From DASSUW01 sp963730535 (GTDB lineage Bacteria > Actinomycetota > Thermoleophilia > Solirubrobacterales > Solirubrobacteraceae): a DNA stretch of 64,000 bases. The position numbers and the translations under genes were made by a program. The stretch spans positions 1-64,000 of the forward strand of contig CAVSRU010000012.1 in NCBI GenBank assembly GCA_963730535.1, in the 5' to 3' direction. Shown piece after piece: positions 9,040-17,365 of the stretch. How positions within the stretch are numbered: the first letter of the stretch is position 1; each line of letters begins with the position of its first letter. The notes under the pieces are model-generated. The model saw only the letters and a program-made list of their open reading frames with translations. It had not been told where the DNA came from and did no database searches.

Positions 9040-9857
9040 TGCAGCTCGGCATCTTCGCGAAGACGTTCAGCCGCCCTTCGCTGGGCGAGGCGCTCGACGC
9101 CGTCGCCGCGCATGGCATCCAGGCCATCCAGTTCAACATGGCCGTGGCCGGCGGCCCGTCGCTGCCGGTCGAGATCCCGGCGGCGGTGTGCGACGACGTG
9201 CGCGGCGCGGTCGACGCCCGCGGGCTCACCATGTCCGCGGTCTCGGGCACGTACAACATGGCCCACCCCGATCCCGACGTCCGCGCCGACGGCCAGGCGC
9301 GCCTCGCGACGCTGATCGCCGCCGCACCGCACCTCGGCACGCGGGTGGTGACGCTCTGCACCGGCACACGCGACCCCGACGACATGTGGCGCGCGCATCG
9401 CGACAACTCCAGCCCGGAGGCGTGGCGGGACAGCGTGGAGCAGATCGCCGCCGCGCTCACCGTCGCCGAGCAGCACGACGTCGTGCTCGGCTTCGAGCCC
9501 GAGCACAACAACGTCGTGGCCGACGCGGCAGCCGGCCGGCGCCTCATGGACGAGCTGCGGTCGGACCATCTGCGGGTGGTCGTCGACGCGGCCAATCTCA
9601 TCCGCCCGGGCGAGCTCGACCGGCAGAGCGACACGTTGCACGAGGCGTTCGCGCTGCTCGGCGACGCGCTCGTGCTCGCGCACGCCAAGGACGTCCGCGA
9701 CGACGGCACAGTCGTGGCCGCGGGGAGCGGCGGCCTCGACTACGGGCTGTACACGCGGCTGCTGCGCGACGCCGGCTTCGACGGGCCGCTCGTGCTCCAC
9801 GGACTGGCCGAGGAGGAGGTACCCGCGGCTCTGGCCTTCCTGCGATCGCACGCGTGA
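9039..9857 (+). CDS. Sugar phosphate isomerase/epimerase family protein (AP-endonuclease-2-like TIM barrel)
   Basis: 272 residues beginning MQLGIFAKTFSRPSLGEALD. The fold is that of xylose-isomerase-like TIM barrels. Metal-binding acids can be placed in VLGFEPEHNN (Glu), VVVDAANLIRP (Asp), LAHAKDV (His/Asp) and VLHGLAEEE near the end (Glu). Related enzymes interconvert keto-sugars or inosose and often accompany Gfo/Idh/MocA dehydrogenases. The TGATG overlap with the dehydrogenase upstream and the GTGA overlap with the hydrolase downstream show a tight operon. Confidence 0.87.
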   Translation: MQLGIFAKTFSRPSLGEALDAVAAHGIQAIQFNMAVAGGPSLPVEIPAAVCDDVRGAVDARGLTMSAVSGTYNMAHPDPDVRADGQARLATLIAAAPHLGTRVVTLCTGTRDPDDMWRAHRDNSSPEAWRDSVEQIAAALTVAEQHDVVLGFEPEHNNVVADAAAGRRLMDELRSDHLRVVVDAANLIRPGELDRQSDTLHEAFALLGDALVLAHAKDVRDDGTVVAAGSGGLDYGLYTRLLRDAGFDGPLVLHGLAEEEVPAALAFLRSHA

Positions 9858-10690
9858 GCCCCACCCACTCCAACCACGGCATCGACTTCGCGTACCTCGA
9901 CGAGGGCTCCGGCCCCGCCTTCGTCTTCCAGCACGGGCTGGGCGGCGACTCGTCCCAGCCCCGGTCGCTGTGGGGCGGCAGCGGGCGCCTGATCTGCCTG
10001 GAGTGCCGCGGTCACGGCGGGACCACGCCGCTCGGCCCGCCGGCTGATCTGAGCTTCGCGACCTTCGCCGCAGATCTCGCCGCGCTGCTCGACGCGCTCG
10101 ACCTCGACGAGGTCGTCCTCGGCGGCGTGTCGATGGGCGCGGGCGTCGCGCTGCGGCTCGCCTACGAGCAGCCGGCGCGGATCCGCGCGCTGGTGCTCGT
10201 CCGCCCCGCGTGGTTCACCGCCGCATCGCCGCCCAACCTCGCGGCGTTCCCGGCCATCGCGGAGCTACTCCGCACCGATGGCCTCGAGCGCGGGCGAGCC
10301 GGCTTCGAGGCCAGCGAGGTCTACCGCGGCATACGCGCGGAGTCGGCGGTCGGAGCCGACTCGCTGCTCGCGCAGTTCGACCGACCCCACGCGGTCGAGC
10401 GCGCCGCGGTCCTCGAGCGCCTGCCCGCCGACCGCCCGCTGCCCGATACCGGGCCATGGCCGCAGCTGGCCATGCCGACCCTCGTCATCGGCTCCGAGCA
10501 GGATCCCGTCCATCCGTTCGCGTTCGCGCAGGCGTGGGCTGACGCCCTGCCCGCCGCCACGCTCCGCAAGGTCACTCCCAAGACGGTCGACGAGGCCCGC
10601 CACGCCGAGGACGTCACCGCCGCGATCGGCGCGTTCCTGTCTAACGCCCGGGGCGGCGATCCCACAAGGTGCGCTGCTCCGCGAGCGTGA
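9854..10690 (+). CDS. Alpha/beta hydrolase
   Basis: 278 residues from GTG 9854, overlapping the isomerase stop (GTGA). The oxyanion-hole segment is VFQHGLGGD, and the nucleophile elbow is GGVSMGAG (Ser). The acid is probably the Asp in IGSEQDPVHPF, and the His lies in EARHAEDV near the end. Such genes in sugar-acid operons often hydrolyse lactones or esters, which would fit the product of the upstream dehydrogenase, but this is inference. Its last 50 bases overlap the convergent gene at 10641-11003. Confidence 0.87.
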   Translation: MSPTHSNHGIDFAYLDEGSGPAFVFQHGLGGDSSQPRSLWGGSGRLICLECRGHGGTTPLGPPADLSFATFAADLAALLDALDLDEVVLGGVSMGAGVALRLAYEQPARIRALVLVRPAWFTAASPPNLAAFPAIAELLRTDGLERGRAGFEASEVYRGIRAESAVGADSLLAQFDRPHAVERAAVLERLPADRPLPDTGPWPQLAMPTLVIGSEQDPVHPFAFAQAWADALPAATLRKVTPKTVDEARHAEDVTAAIGAFLSNARGGDPTRCAAPRA

Positions 10691-11003
10691 GCAGCCGCCA
10701 GCGTTCGGTCGCCGGCTCCCAGACGGAGACGATGACGTCCACGATGCTGCGGACATCGCTCAGCGCCTCCAGCGTCTCGCGCGCGCGGGCACCGTCGGCG
10801 AGCACCGCTCGCGTCGTCACGTCGACCACCTTGAACACGCGCGGCTCCCGCGGCTGCGGGGGCTTCGGCGCGCGCGGCTTGGGCTTGGGGGGAACGAAGA
10901 AGGGCTCGGAGCTGCGAGCAGGCTTCCGCTGCACCTTGTCGAGCGGCACCATCTCCGCGCCGGTGCCCTTCGTCTCCGTGTCGAGTACCCAGACCCTACC
11001 CAT
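10641..11003 (-). CDS. Small conserved protein of unknown function
   Basis: 120 residues. It starts MGRVWVLDTETKGTGAEMVP, continues through a Pro/Lys-rich linker (PPKPKPRAPKPPQPREPR, residues about 41-58), and ends in a compact domain (FKVVDVTTRAVLADGARARETLEAL, then VDVIVSVWEPATERWRLLT). I recall similar small proteins in related actinobacteria but know no function. A good coding pattern, an ATG start and a position 34 bp behind the STAS gene on the same strand support it as real. The last 50 bp overlap the convergent hydrolase. Confidence 0.7.
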   Translation of the reverse strand: MGRVWVLDTETKGTGAEMVPLDKVQRKPARSSEPFFVPPKPKPRAPKPPQPREPRVFKVVDVTTRAVLADGARARETLEALSDVRSIVDVIVSVWEPATERWRLLTLAEQRTLWDRRPGR

Positions 11004-11037
11004 TTCTACTTACTGAAGGTTAGCGCCAAAGCGGTGC

Positions 11038-11382
11038 TCACTCGGAGATGCCAAGCGCTGCCGCGCGCGACGGATGGATCTCGAACACCCGGGTCAGGCC
11101 CGTGAGCTCGAGCACCCGCACCACGCTGCGGCCGGTCGCGACGAGCACGAGCTCGCCCGCGGTGCTCCGCGCGCGCTTGAGACCGCCGACCAGCACGCCG
11201 AGGCCCGCCGAGTCGATGAAGTCGACGCCCTCGAGGTCGACGACGACGAGCCGGCCGGGGTTCTCGTCGATCGCCTCGATCAGCGCGAGCCGGAGGCTCG
11301 GGGCGCCCTCGAAGTCGAGCTCGCCGTGCACCGCGACCACCGGCACGTCGCCGCCGTCCCGTCGTTCGACCTGCGCCTCCAT
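11038..11382 (-). CDS. STAS-domain protein (anti-sigma factor antagonist type)
   Basis: 114 residues from ATG 11382 (MEAQVERRDGGDVPVVAVHG). It is a single STAS domain of SpoIIAA/RsbV type. The phosphorylatable Ser lies in the FIDSAGLGVLVGGLKRA loop, and the C-terminal helix segment VRVLELTGLTRVFEIH is typical. It should bind an anti-sigma kinase and free a sigma factor when dephosphorylated. No sigma factor or cognate kinase is adjacent. The start follows the glgX stop at 11384 by only 1 bp, so it sits at the end of the glgX transcript. Confidence 0.9.
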   Translation of the reverse strand: MEAQVERRDGGDVPVVAVHGELDFEGAPSLRLALIEAIDENPGRLVVVDLEGVDFIDSAGLGVLVGGLKRARSTAGELVLVATGRSVVRVLELTGLTRVFEIHPSRAAALGISE

Positions 11383-11383
11383 G

Positions 11384-13480
11384 TCAGCCCGTCCTGCGGA
11401 AGACCGCGAGGCTCCGCGCGTCCACGGTCGTCGGCTCGCCGGCGTCCACGGCACCGCCCTCCTTGAAGCTGTCCGCGGTGTCGATCAGCCGCAGCCAGCC
11501 GGCGCCCCACTCCGCCGCGGGCGTCGTGAAGCTGAGCGCCTCGTAGTGCGCGTTGAAGAGCACGAGGAACGAGTCGTCCACGACGCGCTGGCCCCGCTCG
11601 TCCGGGCTCGGGATCGTCTCGCCGTTGAAGAACACGCCGATCGCCTTGCCGAAGCCGGATGACCAGTCCTCCGCCTTCATCTCCGAGCCGTCGGGGCGGA
11701 ACCACGCGATGTCGGGCCCGTCCGCGCCGAGCGACTCGCCGTGGAAGAAGAGCCGGCGGCGGAAGACGGGATGCGCGCGCCGGAAGGAGATCAACCGCTG
11801 CGCGAACGCCAGCAGGGCGCCGTCCTCGTGCTCCCAGTCGAACCACGAGACCTCGTTGTCCTGGGCATAGGCGTTGTTGTTGCCGCCCTGCGTGCGGCCG
11901 ATCTCGTCGCCGCCGAGCAGCATCGGGATGCCCTGCGAGACGAACAGCGTGGCGAGGAAGTTGCGCCGCTGCCGCCCGCGGATGTCGAGGACCTCCGGGT
12001 CGTCGGTCGGGCCCTCGGCGCCCGAGTTCCACGAGCGGTTGTGACTCTCCCCGTCGGCTCCGCCCTCGCCGTTGGCCTGGTTGTGCTTCTCGTTGTAGGA
12101 GACCAGGTCGTTGAGCGTGAAGCCGTCATGGGAGGTGACGAAGTTCACGCTCGCCGAAGGCCGGCGGCCGTCGTCCTCGTAGAGGTCCGAGCTGCCGGTC
12201 AGGCGCGAGGCGAACTCGCCCAGCGTCTGGGGCTCGCCGCGCCAGTAGTCGCGGAGGGTGTCGCGGTACTTGCCGTTCCACTCGGACCACAGCGGCGGGA
12301 AGTTCCCGACCTGGTAGCCGCCCTCGCCGATGTCCCAGGGCTCGGCGATCAGCTTGACCTTCGAGACGACGGGGTCCTGCTGGATGAGGTCGAAGAACGC
12401 CGACAGGCGGTCGACCTCGTGGAACTGCCGGGCCAGGGTCGACGCGAGGTCGAACCGGAACCCGTCGACGTGCATCTCGGTGACCCAGTACCGCAGCGAG
12501 TCCATGATCAGCTGGAGCACGTGCGGGTGCCGCATGTTGAGGCTGTTCCCGGTCCCCGTGGTGTCGTAGTAGTAGCGCTTGTCGCTGTCCACGAGCCGGT
12601 AGTACGCGGCGTTGTCGATGCCCTTGAACGAGAGCACCGGGCCGAGGTGGTTGCCCTCCGCGGTGTGGTTGTAGACGACGTCGAGGATCACCTCGATGCC
12701 GGCCGCGTGGAGGGCCTTCACCATCCACTTGAACTCCTGCACCTGCTGGCCGTCCTGCCCCGACGACGAGTACTCGTTGTGAGGCGCGAGGAACCCGATC
12801 GAGTTGTAGCCCCAGTAGTTGCGCAGGCCGCGGTCGACGAGGTGCGAGTCGTGGATGAACTGGTGCACGGGCTGGAGCTCGACCGCCGTCACGCCCAGCG
12901 CGAGCAGGTAGTCGATGGCGGCGGGATGGGCCAGCCCCGCGTAGGTCCCGCGCATCTCCTCGGGGATGTCGGGATGGGTCTGCGTGAAGCCCTTGACGTG
13001 GATCTCGTAGATCACGCTGTCCGCGAGCGGCACTCCCGGCGCGTGGTCGTTCGCCCAGTCGAAGTACGGGTTGACCACGACCGACTTCGGCATGAACGGC
13101 GCGCTGTCGGCGTCGTTGAACGACTTCTCGGGATCCTTGAAGCGGTAGCCGAAGACCGCCTCGTCCCATTGCACGGCTCCGTCGATGGCCTTGGCGTACG
13201 GGTCGAGCAGGAGCTTCGACGGGTTGGACCGCACGCCGCGAGCCGGATCGCGCGGGCCGTGGACGCGATAGCCGTAGCGCTGGCCCGGGCCCACGTTCGG
13301 CGCGTAGCCGTGCCACACCCACGCCGCCATCTCCGTGAGCGGCGTGCGGGTCTCGACGCCCTCGGCGTCGAACAGGCAGAGCTCGACGAGCTCGGCCGCC
13401 TCCGAGAAGATCGCGAAGTTGGTGCCGACGCCGTCGTAGGTCGCGCCCAGCGGGAAGGGGGAGCCTGGCCAGAGCTGCAT
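11384..13480 (-). CDS. glgX: Glycogen debranching enzyme GlgX (GH13, isoamylase type)
   Basis: 698 residues, the usual length. An N-terminal CBM48-type domain (GSPFPLGATYDGVGTNFAIF) precedes the GH13 barrel. Catalytic residues are in MHVDGFRFDLAS (nucleophile Asp, about residue 342), LIAEPWDIG (acid/base Glu, about 380) and VTSHDGFTLND (about 450). GlgX removes short alpha-1,6 branches from phosphorylase-trimmed glycogen in the cytosol. It lies 38 bp after the desaturase gene and directly before the STAS gene on the same strand. No other glycogen gene is in the window. Confidence 0.95.
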   Translation of the reverse strand: MQLWPGSPFPLGATYDGVGTNFAIFSEAAELVELCLFDAEGVETRTPLTEMAAWVWHGYAPNVGPGQRYGYRVHGPRDPARGVRSNPSKLLLDPYAKAIDGAVQWDEAVFGYRFKDPEKSFNDADSAPFMPKSVVVNPYFDWANDHAPGVPLADSVIYEIHVKGFTQTHPDIPEEMRGTYAGLAHPAAIDYLLALGVTAVELQPVHQFIHDSHLVDRGLRNYWGYNSIGFLAPHNEYSSSGQDGQQVQEFKWMVKALHAAGIEVILDVVYNHTAEGNHLGPVLSFKGIDNAAYYRLVDSDKRYYYDTTGTGNSLNMRHPHVLQLIMDSLRYWVTEMHVDGFRFDLASTLARQFHEVDRLSAFFDLIQQDPVVSKVKLIAEPWDIGEGGYQVGNFPPLWSEWNGKYRDTLRDYWRGEPQTLGEFASRLTGSSDLYEDDGRRPSASVNFVTSHDGFTLNDLVSYNEKHNQANGEGGADGESHNRSWNSGAEGPTDDPEVLDIRGRQRRNFLATLFVSQGIPMLLGGDEIGRTQGGNNNAYAQDNEVSWFDWEHEDGALLAFAQRLISFRRAHPVFRRRLFFHGESLGADGPDIAWFRPDGSEMKAEDWSSGFGKAIGVFFNGETIPSPDERGQRVVDDSFLVLFNAHYEALSFTTPAAEWGAGWLRLIDTADSFKEGGAVDAGEPTTVDARSLAVFRRTG

Positions 13481-13518
13481 GGAGGCGAGCAGTATGGCGA
13501 CGGGGTACGACCGACCGG

Positions 13519-14751
13519 CTACGCCACGGAGGCGAGGTCGTGGGGATCCGGTGAGGCGTCCGCGGTGGGCTCTCCGCGATACGGGCCCGGCTTCGGACGC
13601 GTCTTGCCGCCCGGGAACGCGAGCCGGAGGATCGTGCGCTGCACCGTGCCGAGCTGCTTGAGCAGCGGGCCCGTGTTGTAGGGCAGCTCGTACTTCTCGC
13701 AGATCGCCTTGACGCGCGGCGCGATCTCCCCGTAGCGGGTGCTGGGCATGTCGGGGTAGAGGTGGTGCTCCACCTGGTAGCCGAGGTTGCCGCTGATGAC
13801 GTGGAACAGCGCGCTTCCCTCGATGTTGGCGGCGCCGAGCAGTTGGCGGACGTAGAAGCCGCCGCGGGTCTCGTCCTCGACCTCCTCCTCGCTGAACGTG
13901 TACGTCTGGTCAGGGAAGTGGCCGCAGAAGATGATCATGTAGGCCCACACGTTGCGGATGACGTTCGCGGAGAAGTCCGCGGCCAGCGTCGCCCGGAACG
14001 CGTGCCGGCCGGCCTGGAGCGCCGCTGAGGACCTCGGCCGCGACCGGGTCGTCACGAGCGCTGCGGCGGCGGACGCCGCTGCGCTGAGCAGCGGGAACGC
14101 GACGTAGTCCTTGACGATCTGGCTGCGCGCCTTCTTCGCCATGCCCTTGAGCTCGCGCACGAGCTGCGGCTTGGGCTTCGTGCCCGTCCGCAGCGCCTCC
14201 ATGTCGAGGTCGTGGAACGCCACGCCCCACTCGAAGAACGCCGCGAGCAGCAGGTTGTAGACCGGCTGGAACAGGTAGACCGGGTTCCACTTCTGGTGCG
14301 GGTCGATCCGCATGATCTCGTAGCCGAGGTCCTTGTCCTTGCCCCGGATGTTCGTGTACGTGTGGTGCACGTAGTTGTGCGAGTGCTTCCACGCCGCCGG
14401 GGTCGAGGCGGAGTCCCAGTCCCACGTCGACGAGTTGATCTGGGGGTCGTTCATCCAGTCCCACTGGCCGTGCATCACGTTGTGGCCGATCTCCATGTTC
14501 TCGAGGATCTTGGCCAGCGAGAGCGTGGCGGTTCCCGCCACCCAGGCGGGCTTCGCGCGTGAGAACAGGAGCACGACGCGGCTGAGCACGACGAGCCGCC
14601 GGTGCATCTCGATCATGCTCACGATGTACCGGCGATCACGGTCGCCGAGCTCGGAGAACACCTCGTCGTGGATGGCGGCGAACTCGGTGGCGATCGCCTC
14701 GATCTGCTCGGGCGTCATGCGGGCCAGGGGACTCTCGATCGTGCTCGTCAC
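13519..14751 (-). CDS. Membrane fatty-acid desaturase (DesA3-like)
   Basis: 410 residues with the three histidine boxes that bind the di-iron centre: HNVMHGQWDW (about 90), HSHNYVHHTYTN (about 124) and YQVEHHLYPDMP (about 350). Hydrophobic stretches flank the boxes. The gene overlaps the ferredoxin reductase upstream by 4 bp (ATGA). This mirrors the DesA3/oxidoreductase pairing of actinobacteria, where the reductase passes electrons from NADPH to the stearoyl-CoA desaturase. Likely reaction: insertion of a cis double bond (delta-9) in acyl-CoA for membrane fluidity. Confidence 0.93.
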   Translation of the reverse strand: MTSTIESPLARMTPEQIEAIATEFAAIHDEVFSELGDRDRRYIVSMIEMHRRLVVLSRVVLLFSRAKPAWVAGTATLSLAKILENMEIGHNVMHGQWDWMNDPQINSSTWDWDSASTPAAWKHSHNYVHHTYTNIRGKDKDLGYEIMRIDPHQKWNPVYLFQPVYNLLLAAFFEWGVAFHDLDMEALRTGTKPKPQLVRELKGMAKKARSQIVKDYVAFPLLSAAASAAAALVTTRSRPRSSAALQAGRHAFRATLAADFSANVIRNVWAYMIIFCGHFPDQTYTFSEEEVEDETRGGFYVRQLLGAANIEGSALFHVISGNLGYQVEHHLYPDMPSTRYGEIAPRVKAICEKYELPYNTGPLLKQLGTVQRTILRLAFPGGKTRPKPGPYRGEPTADASPDPHDLASVA

Positions 14752-15851
14752 AGTGCGATCTCCACTGCGCCCTCGGGCGCGTTGACACAGGTACGGACCA
14801 TCTCACCGTCGGAGCCGTGCACCACGCCGCTCCGCAGGTCGCGGATGCGGCCGGAGCAGAGCTGCCCGACGCAGGTGTGGCAGATGCCCATCCGGCAGCC
14901 GAACGGGAGCGACGCGCCGGCCTCCTCGCCGGCGACGAGGATGGGCGTGTCGCCGTCGGACTGGGCATTGACGCCGCTCTTCAGAAAGCGGATCGAGCCG
15001 CCGGCGCCGTGCTCGCCGTCGCCCCCGCCGATGATCGGCTGGAAGCGCTCCATGTGCAGCCGCCCGCTGTCGCCCTCCCGCTCCCAGTGCGCGGCCAGCG
15101 CGTCGAGCAGCTCGGCGGGCCCGCAGGCGAAGGTCTCGCGCTCGCGCCAGTCGGGACACAGCTCGTCCAGGTCGGAGGGCGCAAGGCGGCGGTCCTGCTC
15201 GCGGGTGAGCCGCTTCTCGAGCCGGTATCCGTGGTGGCGCTGCTCGAGGCGCCGCAGCTGGCCGCCGAAGATGATGTCCTCCTCGGTGCGGGCCGAGTGC
15301 AGGTGCACGACGTCGCGGAGGCCGCCCTCGCGGTCGAGGCTGCGCAGCATGCTCATCACGGGCGTGATCCCGCTCCCGGCGCTGACGAACAGCAGCCGGT
15401 CGGGAGGCTCCTCGGGCAGCACGAACGTCCCCTCCACGCCGCCGAGGCGCACGATCGTGCCCGGCTTGGCCTCGCGGACGACGTACGGGGTGACCGCGCC
15501 GCTCTCCAGCAGCTTCGGCGTGATGCTGATGAACCCGTCCGGCCGGCCGGGATCAGAGGTGATCGAGTACGCGCGCCAGTGGTGCTTGCCGTTGACGGCG
15601 AAGCCGACGCGGAGGTACTGCCCCGGGCGGTGGCCCTCCCACTCCCAGCCCGGCTTGATGAGCACGGTGACGGCGTCCGCCGTCTCGCGCTCGATCCGCT
15701 CGATGCGGCCGCGCAGCTCCTGCGTGGACCACAGCGGGTTGATGAGCTCGAGGTAGTCGTCGGGCATCAGCGGCGTGAAGAACGCCCGCAGCGCCCGCAG
15801 GGTCTTCAGGCGCCAGGCCGGCACCTTCGGTCTCGCGCCGCGCTCGGCCAT
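14748..15851 (-). CDS. Ferredoxin reductase with C-terminal 2Fe-2S ferredoxin domain (desaturase electron donor)
   Basis: 367 residues from ATG 15851. An FAD-binding barrel has HRPGQYLRVGFAVNG followed by HHWRAYSITSDPG. An NAD(P)-binding domain has LFVSAGSGITPVMSMLRSL. A C-terminal plant-type 2Fe-2S domain has LPFGCRMGICHTCVGQL, three of the four cysteines, with the fourth expected near VRTCVN. This is the layout of Rv3230c-type desaturase reductases. It is translationally coupled to the desaturase and leads the transcript that continues into glgX. A longer frame to 15887 exists but adds only residues unlike the family. Confidence 0.92.
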   Translation of the reverse strand: MAERGARPKVPAWRLKTLRALRAFFTPLMPDDYLELINPLWSTQELRGRIERIERETADAVTVLIKPGWEWEGHRPGQYLRVGFAVNGKHHWRAYSITSDPGRPDGFISITPKLLESGAVTPYVVREAKPGTIVRLGGVEGTFVLPEEPPDRLLFVSAGSGITPVMSMLRSLDREGGLRDVVHLHSARTEEDIIFGGQLRRLEQRHHGYRLEKRLTREQDRRLAPSDLDELCPDWRERETFACGPAELLDALAAHWEREGDSGRLHMERFQPIIGGGDGEHGAGGSIRFLKSGVNAQSDGDTPILVAGEEAGASLPFGCRMGICHTCVGQLCSGRIRDLRSGVVHGSDGEMVRTCVNAPEGAVEIAL

Positions 15852-15900
15852 TATTCGTGGGCCATACCCCCAGGTGCAGGCCCGCACTCGGCCGATGCGG

Positions 15901-16515
15901 TCAGTGGCTCCCGCCGCGCCGCACGCGCTCGATGATCTCGTCGATCCGGCGGCGGGTGTCCGCGCGATCGGTGAGCGCGTGGTCCGGCTGACCGGCGGTT
16001 GCGGCCCACGGCACGAGGACGTCGAAGTCGAGCTCGCGGATCAGCTCGAGGCTGTCGAGGTAGGCCGCGCGGTCGCTGGAGCCCAGCAGCGCTCCGACCC
16101 ACTCGCCGTCGCGCAGGTAGACGCTGTCGCCGGTGAACAGCAGGCGCTGCGAGCTGTTGTCCCACAGGTACGCGGTCGCGCCCGGCGTGTGCCCAGGCGT
16201 CGGGATGACCTCGAAGTCGTCGTCGAGCGTGTGGCGGCGGGAGAACGTGCCGCGCACCCGCCGGGGTACCGCGGCCCGGTCGGCCTCGTGCACGAACAGC
16301 GGCGCGCTGACCGCGTCGGACAGGAACATGGCCTCGTGCCCGTGGTTGAGGTACTGGCGCGAGACGCCGTCGGCCTCGACGCCGCTCGTGCTGTACACGA
16401 GCACGTCGCCCTGCGGGCGCTCGAGCACGAACGCCCGGATGTGCAGCGAGCGGTCGAACGGCAGCGGCTCGGGCGCCGACGGACGGAGCCCGGCGATCGC
16501 GGTGGCGACGCTCAC
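15901..16515 (-). CDS. MBL-fold metallo-hydrolase with degenerate metal motif
   Basis: 204 residues with the general beta-lactamase fold pattern: VLVYSTSGVE at the N-terminus, PTPGHTPGATAYL in the middle, LLFTGDSVYL, and a closing LVPWAA segment. The first metal motif, normally HxHxDH, reads YLNHGHEAMF, so the Asp-His half is missing; the last His position is Trp-Ala. Metal binding may therefore be partial or different. It overlaps the upstream luciferase-domain gene (ATGA at 16512-16515), so both belong to the transcript that starts at the SoxR-type promoter near 16830-16860. A role in oxidative or redox-drug stress follows from that context. Confidence 0.82.
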   Translation of the reverse strand: MSVATAIAGLRPSAPEPLPFDRSLHIRAFVLERPQGDVLVYSTSGVEADGVSRQYLNHGHEAMFLSDAVSAPLFVHEADRAAVPRRVRGTFSRRHTLDDDFEVIPTPGHTPGATAYLWDNSSQRLLFTGDSVYLRDGEWVGALLGSSDRAAYLDSLELIRELDFDVLVPWAATAGQPDHALTDRADTRRRIDEIIERVRRGGSH

Positions 16516-16823
16516 CGCGCGGCCACGCGGTCGTAGTTGAGCCGCATCAGCGCGATCACGTCGCGCACGTCGGCCTCGTCCTCGATCCGGCGCGCCGCCA
16601 TCTTGGTCGAGTGCGGGTTGACCGGGTGCGGCCCGACGCGGCCCTGCTCACGGAGCTCGGCGCCGACGTCGCGCGGGAAGCCGAAGTGTGCGGCGTGGTC
16701 GCCGTGCAGGTGCCCGATCTCGGCGCCGCCGACCGTGAACGCGAACTCGCCGCGCCGCCCGGTCCCGGCCTCCACGCCCGGCCAGCTCGTGACCTCTGCG
16801 GTGATCTGCTCGCTTGCTGTCAT
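16512..16823 (-). CDS. Luciferase-domain (DUF5519-type) small protein
   Basis: 103 residues. The core GRRGEFAFTVGGAEIGHLHG is followed by HFGFPRDVGAELREQG and PHPVNPHSTKMAARRI. This is the pattern of the small alpha/beta family annotated luciferase domain or DUF5519 in bacteria, whose function is not established. ATG at 16823 lies about 6 bp from a putative -10 element, so the message may be leaderless. It leads a two-gene unit with the MBL gene, divergent from soxR. Confidence 0.82.
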   Translation of the reverse strand: MTASEQITAEVTSWPGVEAGTGRRGEFAFTVGGAEIGHLHGDHAAHFGFPRDVGAELREQGRVGPHPVNPHSTKMAARRIEDEADVRDVIALMRLNYDRVAAR

Positions 16824-16829
16824 GGCGAC

Positions 16830-16860
16830 AAGCTACAAGCTCAAGTAAGCTTGAAGTCAA
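16830..16860 (-). promoter_or_regulatory. Leftward promoter of the luciferase-domain/MBL operon with 19-bp spacer
   Basis: On the minus strand a -35 TTGACT (16855-16860) and a weak -10 TAGCTT (16830-16835) are separated by exactly 19 bp. Over-long spacers of 19 bp are the hallmark of promoters activated by MerR-family regulators, and the SoxR box lies inside the spacer. Transcription would begin next to the ATG at 16823. The -10 assignment is the weaker part. Confidence 0.6.
16839..16856. promoter_or_regulatory. SoxR-binding site
   Basis: GCTCAAG-TAAG-CTTGAAG is an imperfect 18-bp dyad that matches the E. coli soxS operator (CCTCAAG-TTAA-CTTGAGG) at 13 of 18 positions, including both CTCAAG/CTTGA half-sites. 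It sits between soxR and the divergent luciferase-domain/MBL operon, and within that operon's promoter spacer. Confidence 0.8.
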
Positions 16861-17313
16861 GTGTCGACTGAGCTGATGACGATCGGAGAGGTCGCGCGGC
16901 GCAGCGGCGTCGCGGCGTCGGCGCTGCGCTTCTACGAGGAGCGCGACCTCATCACGTCCGAGCGCGCCGGCTCCGGCCACCGGCGGTACCCGCGGGCGGT
17001 GCTGCGGCGGATCGCGTTCGTCGTGTTCGCCCAGCGCGTCGGCCTGACGCTCGAGGAGATCGGCGTCGAACTGGCCAAGCTCCCGCCCGACCGAGCGCCG
17101 ACGCGCCGCGATTGGGCGCGCCTGTCGGCCGGCTGGGGCACCCGGATCGACGAGCGGATCGCCGAGCTCCAGCGCCTCAAGGCCGGGCTGACGGAGTGCA
17201 TCGGCTGCGGCTGCCTGTCGCTCGACCGCTGCCAGCTCTCCAACCCCGGCGATCGCGCCGCCGGGCTCGGCGCGGGGCCTCGCTACTGGATCGGCGACCG
17301 TCCGCCCGGCTGA
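16861..17313 (+). CDS. soxR: Redox-sensitive transcriptional activator SoxR
   Basis: 150 residues. The MerR-type winged helix (MTIGEVARRSGVAASALRFY, residues 6-25) is followed by a dimerisation helix. The diagnostic [2Fe-2S] cysteine cluster is CIGCGCLSLDRC (C113, C116, C118, C124), with the same spacing as E. coli SoxR. The oxidised cluster switches on target promoters by untwisting over-long spacers. The GTG start at 16861 is next to the SoxR box; ATG 16876 is a possible shorter start. In actinobacteria SoxR usually controls genes answering redox-active compounds, and here the adjacent operon is the obvious target. Confidence 0.95.
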   Translation: MSTELMTIGEVARRSGVAASALRFYEERDLITSERAGSGHRRYPRAVLRRIAFVVFAQRVGLTLEEIGVELAKLPPDRAPTRRDWARLSAGWGTRIDERIAELQRLKAGLTECIGCGCLSLDRCQLSNPGDRAAGLGAGPRYWIGDRPPG

Positions 17314-17365
17314 CCCGCACAAGAGTCTCCACAGCGCACGATGCGCGCACTACAGTTGCGCTCTC

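Noticed and set aside
11741..13681. Long plus-strand frame opposite glgX
   Set aside because: No recognisable domain, repetitive VVV/RRR composition; glgX motifs are intact on the minus strand.
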